From positions 79,486,417 through 79,550,416 of the forward strand of contig OY755243.1 of NCBI GenBank assembly GCA_963576725.1: 64,000 bases of DNA, written 5' to 3'. This document shows, in pieces, positions 55,095 to 64,000 of this stretch. The first letter of the stretch is position 1. Every line of letters starts with the position of its first letter. The notes beneath the pieces were generated by a model. The model had not been told where the DNA came from. It saw nothing but the letters and a program-made list of their open reading frames with translations, and did not search any database. Source of the DNA: Azorinus chamasolen. Taxonomy: Eukaryota > Mollusca > Bivalvia > Cardiida > Solecurtidae. The translations under genes and the position numbers were made by a program.

Positions 55095-55430
55095 TGCATG
55101 TTGTGGAGTTGTCTGGAGGGGGGATTTTATTTTGACTTTGGTGAAAGTGGGATAAGGACGAGGTTGGGTACCCGTAAACCAGGTTTAAGTCCCCCAGTAG
55201 CTTATTTTGGTTGCTGGCCGTTCCAAGGCGGCACTCCTGCTTTCAGTCTTTCAGCCTACGGTCAATTTTGTTGTTTAATATGCTTAATGTTTAATGTGTT
55301 TCGTCTTGATATGCGTCCTGTTATGTTTTGTCTTGTGGCTTTACCGTTTCTTGTTAGATGGTGTTTGGTGCGGTGTCATTTCGTGTGTGGCTCTCCCTAT
55401 TTGACTATTTCTCCATATTTTCAAACTACA
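55095..55430 (+). repeat. Short element related to the Naiad 3' UTR
   Basis: Shares order of landmarks with 15310-15685: AGGACGAGGTTGGGTACCCGTAAACC, GTTTAAGTCCCCCAGTAG, TGGCCGTTCCAAGGCGGCACTC, a GT-rich stretch, and TGACTATTTCTCCATAT at the end. The 113-residue open frame is probably incidental. Confidence 0.55.
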
Positions 55431-55799
55431 CAATTCTAAAATTTTCCTTTTCTCTAGTTAATGCTCCTTTTCGGTAGATACATTAAAAAAAGGTTGGGTC
55501 TAAAAATGGCCTAGGACAGAATGAGTTAAAAAGCTTTTGTAAACAATAAATGACCTTGTAGTTTAGAGGGTTTTACTCGACTGCTTTTAGGGTAGTTGTA
55601 AGAGGTTCTACCGTGCTCGCTATCTAGTGTCAATTGAATGTTGAAATACTCACTTTAATGTATAAACGTTTAAGATAAAGCCGTTCATTTAAAAGGCTAG
55701 AAAGAGACTAATTAACACCCTTCGCCTGCTGAGAGCCATCTGGTTGTTATTTCCAAACAGTTTTGAGCCTGCAGAACGATCAATCATATCTATATTATT

Positions 55800-56325
55800 T
55801 CATAAGCAAACAACAGATCCTGGTCAGACGACCCCTATAGTGACCGTCTGATTTGGGTCCACTCTGTTTGCAAATGTGTAGAAAGACGTTTATATGAGGG
55901 AAATTATTTATATCTTCTACGGTATGGGTGAATATATAAGGTAAATTCAAGTGAAAGAGTCACATAGTAGCCCGACATCTGTGCAAGATGTAATTTGTGT
56001 GACAAAAATGAAGTGTTAAGCCCACTGTCTGTGAAAGCAATATTTTGCGTATTTAAAGTTGAAATTCTGAAAATAATTCATTGCTTTTCGATTTTAACCC
56101 TTGTCATATCAAGCGTAATTGCACACGCAATTAGTTCCGTGTATCAGATTTCAACTGATGCAAAATATTTTACCTTTTTCAGACAATAGATCTATATCGT
56201 GCTATATTTGCTATAAATTTACTTATATCTGTATATGTGCATTTTAACAACTTGGCAAACAGAACAGATCTAGATTTGACACCCCTGTAGGATAATTCTG
56301 ATCAGGGTCTACACTGTTTGCTTTA
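55800..56325. repeat. P1-type palindromes
   Basis: 55806-55871 and 56253-56322, with CCCCTATAGTGACC and CCCCTGTAGG cores. Sequence between them holds no gene. Confidence 0.65.
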
Positions 56326-56329
56326 GAAA

Positions 56330-57410
56330 TAAAAAATATCAGATATATTTTTATCATGTCGCTATATGGCTCAATCATTGCTATTTGTTCATTATCTTTT
56401 TGCTCTGTATGTTTCTTGTTTGATAAGTATGTTTGCGCATTCATATTTGTTCGGTATACTTACTGTTTGATGAACTTGTGTTTTCTTATGTTTATAATCA
56501 CAAGGTTTTTTTTTAAATGTCATGCCTTGACTTTATAATTTCTCCAACTTTGTAATTCAAATTAAACAGGACACTTACTGACACCATTCCCCGTGCTCGG
56601 CTATCATAATACGGCATATACTGGTGTTGAAAGCTTATTTATCATCTAATCAAAAACATACATTGATTCGATTTAATTCTGCGTATATTGGTACGTTCCG
56701 TTCAATCATATCACAATTGCCATTTATATACATTTGAATGCAAATCGGTTGGACTAAATTTTGCGTAAAATGGCTATATATTATAATGAGCCGAAACGAC
56801 CTAGCCCGAAACGGATTTGGACCGAATCGTTCATAACAAATAAGATCTTCCAGGCAGACTGTAAAAATGTTAGCCAAGTGCCATAAAAAGTAGGTAATGC
56901 GAGATCATCACATACTCTGTGCTGCGGGATACCCGCTGCACAAAACAAAATAGGGTAAAACACATTTATTTTGAAACTCTATTTTGACACAAGAAGCAAC
57001 TAATTTTTTCGTTGTACTGGCAAAAGTTGAACGAACACGTTAAAGCTTCTCGTGTTTGCAAACAGCGTAGATCCAGATGAGACCCGAATAACGGGATACC
57101 TCATCAGTATCCATGCTGGTTTACATTCTTTCTAAAACCGATCGAATTGGAAGTAGTCAAACTTGATCCAGATTATTTTGATTGTTTAACGTGGCTTCAA
57201 CAGTACATGTACATCAGTCATATCGCGACGTCCATCTAATTACAGATGGAGGATAACCCCGTGAGTTTTTGTGCATGTAGCACATTGCATTGTTCCGTGT
57301 ATAGAAGAACACCCGGCTAGAACCAGCGACCTACTGCAAGCCAACTGGCCGGCTGATCCAGATTTGAACTGTCATTATTTTTTCACAGCATGGTATGTGT
57401 TAAAAGGCCA
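56330..57410. other. No gene recognised; one P2 palindrome
   Basis: P2 copy at 57057-57124. A tRNA-like B box (GGTTCTAGCC, minus strand near 57310) suggests a SINE relic. A strong-looking donor (GTCAGTAAGT, minus strand near 56580) could not be fitted to the sulfotransferase. Confidence 0.5.
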
Positions 57411-57431
57411 AACTAGTTTGGGGAATCAGAG

Positions 57432-57893
57432 TTGACTTACAAACGACACAGCGTGTATCCGATTATCCAAAAGTGCTTTGCTAAGAGGTGCATATGTTGT
57501 AGTAACATTTCTTGTAATTCCACTAATATAAAATCTACAGTTAATGGTAGAACATTCAATGTCAAGATAAACTCAGACGTTGATTGTATTACTACTATCG
57601 TTATTTATGTTTTAACTTGAAACGCGCCTAGTTGCGGTGTACAGTACATAGGACAAACATGACGTGCTTTGAAGACTCGATTTCGTGAGCATGCATATCA
57701 GTGTCGAAATCGTAAACTAAAAATGTTCTTATACCAACACTTTCGGAAATCTGGCCATTCTTATAAAGATGTTTTAGTACAAATTGTTGAGCATATAACA
57801 TATGATAAGGATGCTACTAGTAGCTTTAAATCGAAAGCTAGATTTATATCTGAATTAAATTGGATAAAAAATTGCAAACACCTTTCCCTTTAG
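57432..57893 (+). pseudogene. GIY-YIG endonuclease with two in-frame TGA codons
   Basis: One frame of 153 codons interrupted only by TGA at 57618-57620 and 57660-57662. N-terminal Cys cluster (KCFAKRCICC, NISC). Then VIYVLT-TGA-NAPSCGVQYIGQT-TGA-RALKTRFREH, LYQHFRKSGH and FISELNWIKN: IY and YIG strands, catalytic Arg, CCHH zinc-ligand His residues and the catalytic Glu. The first TGA replaces the first Cys of the CCHH motif. No other stop interrupts, which favours selenocysteine over decay. A missing A near 57870 shifts the frame before QTPFPLGLNDN. Confidence 0.82.
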
Positions 57894-58433
57894 GATTGAA
57901 TGATAATATGTACCAGACTGGAAATATTTCAAAAGAACCTGATAAAGATATTTTTCAATTTTTTCTATAAGAAAACGCAAATCTCGATCACATGGCATTT
58001 GCAAAAATGGTAATATTAAACGAAAATCTCGTTTCAAAATGACTATTCTTGATCTACATACTTTACGTCTAACTTCTGGTAAACATGCCATGCTTTCTAG
58101 ACTTTCCTCCTTATCTATATCTTCATAAAAAAGAAATTGACGAGCAAGCCGATAAAATTATTTTTAGATCAGATTCTCTCATAGGAACGGCTAGTTTGAT
58201 ATAAAGTTTTACTCTACATGTTATCAGACCGCACATTGCCAAATTATCTGAACACCAAAGATTATTCTTGAAAATTCCTTTTATTAATAAAGGTATTGAA
58301 TTTATTGACCTCCAAAGTATTTTTAGAGACAAAAATGTAATTGACACTGTTCCTAAATACTTTAAAAATACAGAACCACCTATCATCTGCTACAAATATA
58401 ACAAACCCATCAGAAAACAATTTTCAACTATAA
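57894..58433 (+). pseudogene. Naiad linker region, frameshifted
   Basis: Readable in three consecutive frames: PLGLNDNMYQTGNISKEPD; RKRKSRSHGICKNGNIK (basic), MTILDLHTLRLTSGKH; then IDEQADKIIFRSDSL, one TAA, RPHIAKLSEHQRLFLKIPF, KYFKNTEPPIICYKYNKP. It leads into the CxC region beyond the insertion. Confidence 0.7.
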
Positions 58434-59944
58434 CTAGAGGTTTGTTTTTGTCACAAAAACAGATGTCTCCCCCTCCCATCCTCTTTCCAATACACAAGTG
58501 TAATGTCTGTAACTCCAAACTCATCAGGGTCTAATGTTTAAGTCATCAGGGGCAATAACTCCAACATTGTAAGGGGGAGACAATTTAAAAGCCTCAGGTA
58601 CACAAAAACACATGCTAGTCAACATTCTTGTGAAGTTTGGTGACTCTAGTACTAGTGGTTTCAGAGATACATGTGACAGTTTCAGAGATACATGTGACAT
58701 AAAGTAAAGTTTCTCTTATTTAAGTCATAAGGGGCAGTAACTCCAAAGTTAGCAGGGGGAGACAATTAAAAAACCCAGATTCACAACAACTCATGCTGGT
58801 GAACATTCCTGTGAAGTTTGGTGACTCTAGCCCTACTGGTTTCAGAGATATGTGCAGCACAAAGTTTCTCTAATTTTAAGTTAACATATCAGGGGCAGTA
58901 ACTCAAGAATTATCAGGGGGAGACAATTAAAAAAAAACAACAAGTGCACAACAACTCATGCTGGTGAACATTCCTGTGAAGTCTGGTGACTCTAGCCCTA
59001 CTGGTTTCAGAGATATGTGCAGCACAAAGTTTCTCTAATTTTAAGTTAACATAACAGGGGCAGCAACTCAAGAATTATCAGGGGGGGGACAATTAAAAAA
59101 AAAACAAGTGCACAACAACTCATGCTGGTGAACATTCCTTGAAGTTTGGTGACTCTAGCCCTAGTGGTTTTAAAGATATGCATGACACAAGGTTTCTCTA
59201 ATTTTAAGTAATCATATCAGGGGCAATAACTCCAAAGTTATCAAGGGAAGACAATTCAAACATCCCAGTTGTACAACAACTCATGCTGGTCGACATTCCT
59301 TTGAAGTTTGGTGACTCTAGCCCTAGTGGTTTCAGACATATGCACAACACTAAGTAAAGTTTGTCTAATTCTAAGTCATCAGGGGCGGTAACTCCAAAGT
59401 TAACAGGGGGAGACAATTAAAAAAAACAAGAGCAAAACAACTCATGCTTGTGAACAATCCTGTGAAGTTTGGTGACTCTAGCCCTACTGGTTTCAGAGAT
59501 ACGCGCAACACAAAGTTTGTATAAATTTAAGTATTCATATCAGGGGCAATAACTCAAGAATTATCAGGGGGAGACAATTCAAAAACCATAGGTGCACAAC
59601 AACTCATGCTGGTGAACATTCCTGTGAAGTTTGGTGACTCTAGTACTAGCGGTTTCAGAGATACGCGCGACACAAAGTTTTTCTAATATTAAGTCATCAG
59701 GGTAACTCCAAAATTATCAGGGGGAGATAACTCAAAAAACCCAGGTGCACAACAACTCATGCTGGTGAACATTCCTGTGAAGTTTGGTGACTCTAGCCCA
59801 ACTGGTTTCAGAGATACGCGCGACACAAGTTTGTGACGGACAGACGGACAGACGGACGGACAGACGGACGGACGGACGGACGGACGGACAGACAGACAAC
59901 TCTGGCAAAAACAATATATCTCCCCATAAATGGGGGAGACATAA
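58434..59944 (+). mobile_element. Pearl/Helentron-like element inserted in Naiad linker
   Basis: 5' end CTAGAGGTTTGTTTTTGTCACAAAAACAGATGTCTCCCC matches that of the element ending at 35943. About seven units of 156-182 bp (landmark GGGGCAATAACTCC near 58546, 58728, 58891, 59055, 59219, 59384, 59540). A (GACGGACA)n tract at 59836-59899 and 3' hairpin CTCCCCATAAATGGGGGAG follow. No coding. Confidence 0.8.
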
Positions 59945-60720
59945 TAAAAGTGTGCCCGACTTAAATATTAATGATAATATTCCTGATAATTGAGATTGCG
60001 CCACTTCAAAATTTTGCTATTCTCCGGCTGGTCATGGGATTACTGGTAATTTTGAGATAATTAAAGATAAACGTCTACGATCTCTTTTGAATAAAGGTCC
60101 CAAATATAGAATACCATCCTTGATAGATTTTAACTCTTGTCGAGTTCACATTGCGGAGGCTTTACAAAAGTTTAGTATTAAATGGTGTCGAAGAGAACAT
60201 ATTGAGTCTAATGCTCTTTCTAGTTGGAAAAAACTAAATTTTAATATAATTGACAAACGCATGTCCTTTTATAGCTCTAATAAACACCGTCTTCCACCTA
60301 AACCTAGAATTTCTTTTAGACATCTTAAAAAGGGTTTACAGGATTTCCATTCAAAATACGTTTTTGTTCCTGCTGATAAGGCATCGAATAATGTGATTAT
60401 TATTTGACGATTACATTATATCGATGTCTTGAAGCAGGACATTATTAATACCAAGTCATATATTTCAGTTACTACTGACGAAAAGACCATCGTTTCAGAC
60501 CATGTCAAAAAGTATGAACAACTTGGAACCAATATTAAATTACACAACATAAACTGCCTACAATGTATTGGTTACCAAAACTACATAAAAATCATATAAA
60601 GCGCGTTTCATTGCAAATTCCAGTTCAAGTACAACTACTAAATTGTCTATACTTTTGACTTCTTGTTTAACGAAGGTAAAGGAACATGTAAAATTCTACT
60701 GTGATAAGAACTCTTCAGAA
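59945..60720 (+). pseudogene. Naiad CxC linker end and RT N-terminus, two in-frame TGA
   Basis: From 59946 one frame reads SVPDLNINDNIPDN-TGA(59991)-DCATSKFCYSPAGHGITGN, then KGPKYRIPSLIDF, IKWCRREHIESNALSSWKK, HRLPPKPRISFRHLKKGL, VPADKASNNVIII-TGA(60405)-RLHYIDVLKQDI. TGA-Asp-Cys corresponds to the CxC motif that links endonuclease and RT in this clade. The second TGA matches that at 24507-24509 in copy B. Later frameshifts interrupt YWLPKLHKN and YKARFIANS, and the sequence ends at KFYCDKNSSE. Confidence 0.82.
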
Positions 60721-60726
60721 GTCTTA

Positions 60727-63700
60727 AATCATTAAGTTAAGGAATATTCTTGAAGTAAACAATTCACGCTTAAATTAATAAAAGGCATAAGACAGTTCAT
60801 GAAAACAATAACCAAAACAACTGAACCCAAACCCGGGCTAAAACTCTTATTGTCAAAATTCAACCAAATGTTAAGGAAAGGGTGTAAAGCTTCAAACCAA
60901 ACCTTTTTGTAGTTCATGAGAAAAGGCTCTTCATGAAAACTTAATCTAAAAGGTTATACCGATACCCAGTTAGGTAGAATAATCTTCTTTATTCTTCTAT
61001 TGGTCGAGATAAAAAAAATAATATTGTAGAATAAATAAAATGTCTATCCCATTCCCTCGTCTTTAAACGCTTTTGTAAAAGTTACTTTTTGAAACCATTG
61101 TGATAAATAGAGCATTTGCTCCGTTTCAATACTATACAATTCTAAAAAAATCCTTTTCTCTAGTAAATTCTCCTTTTCGGTAGTTTTATTCAAATAGGTT
61201 GGATCTGAACATAGCCTATGAGGCAATGGGTTAACATGCAAAGCCAATCAACTAAACAGGTATAAATTGGTAATTTAAACGGATGTAACGGACAAATGGG
61301 TAGATAAATGTTACTGGGTAGAAGGGTAACTGAGAGGATGGGTGCAGATTGGTAAATGGGTAACTAGGAAGATATGTAACTGGATAGACGGGTAGGTGGG
61401 TAGGCGGGTATACGAGTGTAACTGGGTTGACTGGTTAGTGGATAAACGGCTAACTGGGTAAAATGATGTAGATGGGTAAACGGCTAACTGGGTGGATGAA
61501 AACTGGGTAGATGGGAATTTAGTAAGACAGCTGTAATTTGGGAAGACGAATGTAATGGGATAGACAGGTAAATGGATATATGGGTAACCGGGTAGACGGG
61601 TAGATGTGTAAGTGGGTAGACAGATAAATGGGTTGACGGGTAACTAGATAGATAGATAATGTTGGGTATACGGATGTAACTTCATAGACTTTCTTGAACA
61701 CAAACTCGTTCATATTTTAAGCAAAACCTAAAATCTGGTGCAACTGAAAAGAGATTGGGGATCACCAACTTAGTTATTGACAGACAACAGTAAAACATTC
61801 TGTAAAGCAGATGATACTGTTTATTATTTTCTGGATTGTTTTCAGCATTATGGTTATTAGGTAGGAGTCCGTCCATCCATGCTTCCGTACAACAGAACTG
61901 TAGATAACATGCTTACAGATTTATCGAAATCTCTTATTTCTAAACCAAACCCTATCTTGTTTGAACTCATTAAAATCGCCTTGTAAAGACAGTTCTAATG
62001 AATTGTAGAAAATAGATTAAGCAAAGAAATATGAAACATTTTTAATTTGATTTTCTTATTACAAAAAAACCTGTCTTATGTCATTGACCATATGAGTCTT
62101 AAAAAGCAGGTGTTGCTTAATGCAGGGCAAAGGTTTTGCAGAAAACTCCTATAGGAACTTTCTGTATTACTTTTGACCTGTATTACGCTACCACCTGCCT
62201 AGCATACCCATAATAAAACCTCTTTTTAACCCTTTTACCGCCGTAGTCGCACAACTGCACCACGACAAATAGTGCAGTCCCAGATCAGACGCGTCAAGGC
62301 GGCGTCTGACCAGGGACTTCACTATTTGTCTTAATCTCTATTTATAAATTAGTGCTTTATTCCTTTAAAATTTGCATTTATTTATCCCATTTCCTTATTT
62401 TACTGAAAGATTTAACAAACTTGGATTGCAGACGACAATTAGAAATTTGGCGCCAAAAGGGTTAATGACCACTCTTCTTTACGCGTCTTACATTATATAC
62501 AGTCGTGAATTACTTGTTTATTTATATGCCCTTCATATATAGAAACTCATTGGGGTCAACGGCACTCCTGTCGAATAGTAGTTGTGGACGATCGTCATAT
62601 CCAAAAAGCTCGCAATCTGTCAGAACAAACTTCCGCAGCCGCTCCATTGTGTCTAGCGAAATAGTGCGATATGCCTGAGCGAGCGCCTCAGAGCGTTGAA
62701 GACGCAATTCCGTTCTGTTAACTGGAATGTCAAGAGCTTTTCGCAATTCTTGGACTACATCAGTCACTGTGGTATTTAAAGTTTCGGACGGCGTGAATGG
62801 AAATGGAATGCCTTTTGAGAGAATACCTCGAATCTGTAGATCACTCCATGTTCGAAGTAGTAGGTTATACAAAGGGTAACCCGTTTCATTTCTGATTGAA
62901 TCCCAGACTCGGAAAGTTAACTTAATTTGTCCTGTCCCAGTGTCCATGGCAGTTTCTTTGTCGAAATCATCAAACTTTATTTCAAATTTAGGAAACCTTG
63001 TCTGCCAAATGTTGATAAGATAATTAGCGTCTTCGTGGAAAGTCTCAAGCTTTCCCAGGAAGTTATATGGCATAATACACGGGTCGCATTGGGCATGCAT
63101 AGGAGAAAAGTGACTGTTTATTCCTTTGCCCGTTTCCCATGATAATAGAATATATTTGACAAACTCAGAAAAGGTCACGTCATGGCCGTACTTCAGACTT
63201 TCTGGCGATGGATTTTTTCTCACAAGTTTGACAACTTTAGCACCAATTGCTCGCCAAAAGATCGTGTTTACGTGATATATCTTATCTTCATACCCTGAGT
63301 ACAGCCTTGCGTAAGGATCTCTTACAAACATGAACGAGAATGCTTGTTTTAAAAACACTACCATTTGCTTCTGTGACAACTTGTCCTTTAACGTTCCAAA
63401 TGACAATAATTCGGTCTGTGATAGAGACAACTGAAACGGTGATGAGTATTTCTTGTTCGACTTCATTACAGTCAGTATCCGTTTCCAAAAGGTCGAGGCT
63501 ACCTTTGCTATATTGCAGTAAAGAATTGCATGACTTTGCTCAACACGCAGTCTGTCGTCTATCTCATCGGGATCAAATTCCTGAATCTGCGGTGTGCTCC
63601 TGTTGTAACAGATTTCCTCTAGCGCCTTCAGACGGTGTCTATATTCATTTGGCGATAGTCGCACATACTGCGGCAGTGTTACACCAACCTGTCGAAAAAA

Positions 63701-63987
63701 ACACATTTACGTACATTGATGTGAGAGTAATAACTCATCCTTTGCCTGTTGAATATTCATGAAAGAATATGTTGCATCATGTTTATTTATTTGCTGAATC
63801 TTATAATAGCATATGCACACGTGAGGGTTACTTTGGTATTCGTAAAAATTGTAGAACTAGATCTATCATAAGCAAACAGAACAGACCCCGATTAGACGAT
63901 TCCTACAGGAGCCGTCTGATCTGGGTCCGCTCTGTTTGCAAAGGCATGAACCCGCGTTTATATGATATAATATCATAATTGTATGGA
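60727..63987. repeat. Segmental duplication, copy 2
   Basis: Direct copy of 37125-40386. The left junction truncates Naiad copy C. To the right, 63987-64000 reads GGAAAAGTGGAAAAGT, like the inverted 3' end of a Naiad element. Confidence 0.95.
62522..63688 (-). CDS. Carbohydrate sulfotransferase, terminal exon (copy 2)
   Basis: Same exon structure as copy 1 (acceptor TTTTTTTCGACAG|GTTGG, 389 codons including stop). The C-terminal half, from the VTFSEFVKYILL segment on, is identical in protein to copy 1. The N-terminal half has about 17 replacements. In the phosphosulfate loop copy 2 reads CNIAKVASTFWKRIL: the conserved Pro before Lys is Ala, while the Lys lost from copy 1 (Thr) is present. 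The 3'-phosphate motif FVRDPYARLYSGY is unchanged. Upstream exons lie beyond the window. It may be a diverging paralogue or a copy losing function; the frame is intact. Confidence 0.82.
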   Translation of the reverse strand, partial: VGVTLPQYVRLSPNEYRHRLKALEEICYNRSTPQIQEFDPDEIDDRLRVEQSHAILYCNIAKVASTFWKRILTVMKSNKKYSSPFQLSLSQTELLSFGTLKDKLSQKQMVVFLKQAFSFMFVRDPYARLYSGYEDKIYHVNTIFWRAIGAKVVKLVRKNPSPESLKYGHDVTFSEFVKYILLSWETGKGINSHFSPMHAQCDPCIMPYNFLGKLETFHEDANYLINIWQTRFPKFEIKFDDFDKETAMDTGTGQIKLTFRVWDSIRNETGYPLYNLLLRTWSDLQIRGILSKGIPFPFTPSETLNTTVTDVVQELRKALDIPVNRTELRLQRSEALAQAYRTISLDTMERLRKFVLTDCELFGYDDRPQLLFDRSAVDPNEFLYMKGI

Positions 63988-64000
63988 AAAGTGGAAAAGT

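Larger units (their letters stand above)
57415..60726 (+). mobile_element. Naiad-type Penelope-like element, 5' portion (copy C)
   Basis: Order on the plus strand: Cys-rich N-terminus, GIY-YIG endonuclease (57432-57893), linker (57900-58433), a pearl/Helentron insertion (58434-59944), CxC-like linker end, RT N-terminus (to about 60720). Endonuclease before RT is the permuted order of Naiad elements; canonical Penelopes have it after. The 3' part of RT is lost where the duplicated sulfotransferase segment begins. Several frameshifts, mostly one-base losses in A or T runs. Confidence 0.87.

Noticed and set aside
56570..56620. Possible first exon with donor GTAAGT on the minus strand
   Set aside because: Joining it to the 43514 exon gives a stop or the wrong phase; no coding similarity.
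57891..57899. TAG and TGA after the endonuclease as true C-terminus or Sec
   Set aside because: They arise only after a one-base loss in the A-run; the shifted frame continues PLGLNDN as in relatives.

Overview
This is repeat-rich animal nuclear DNA, most likely from a bivalve mollusc of the venerid clam type. There are no operons. What coding sequence exists is intron-split or lies in retroelements. The repeats are typical of bivalves: tandem arrays of about 150-165 bp ending in (ACGG/ACAG)n tracts (pearl / BIV160-like, Helentron-type), palindromic MITEs, and Penelope-like elements. Species is inferred from repeat content only.

Layout. 1-9251: a nearly complete Ty3/Gypsy LTR retrotransposon on the minus strand, with a canonical -1 frameshift site between gag and pol; pol is broken by one stop and two frameshifts. 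It sits inside a foldback-like repeat (9252-9910). 9911-11248: a composite repeat whose inverted second copy, from 21425 to about 36010, has been inflated by insertions. 11249-16073: satellite arrays that change orientation, holding a truncated Penelope-like element (14246-15690). 16073-21425: LINE tail, MITEs, minisatellites. 22465-24745: a longer Penelope-like element inserted in the second composite block. 24980-35943: a pearl/Helentron-like element containing a full-length non-LTR retrotransposon (26168-35835), which contains a TIR DNA transposon (about 30638-35062), which contains a SINE, a Penelope 3' fragment and more satellite. 37125-40386 and 60727-63987: a 3.3 kb direct duplication carrying the terminal exon of a carbohydrate sulfotransferase; one upstream exon is at 43420-43514. 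40634-41672: a foldback element with exact 5 bp target duplication. 42-57 kb: MITEs, minisatellites, pearl-like elements and a decayed CR1-type LINE (48120-51185). 57415-60726: the 5' part of a Penelope-like element with permuted, N-terminal GIY-YIG endonuclease (Naiad type), split by another pearl/Helentron element.

The most interesting system is the Naiad Penelope-like element. Its reading frame carries in-frame TGA codons where family members have cysteine: the first Cys of the endonuclease CCHH motif, a position just after the YIG motif, the first Cys of the CxC linker, and a position in the reverse transcriptase N-terminus. The last is shared by two independent copies. Directly after the ORF stop, two copies keep a hairpin with the UGAN/KGAW core and apical A's of a SECIS element. 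This fits a transposon-encoded selenoprotein with several selenocysteines. From memory, this has been reported for clam Naiads, so it is a recognised but rare biology rather than certainly new; the SECIS candidate, split copies and empty-site comparison here are the parts worth testing.

The only plausible host gene is the sulfotransferase; nearly everything else is mobile or repeat-derived.
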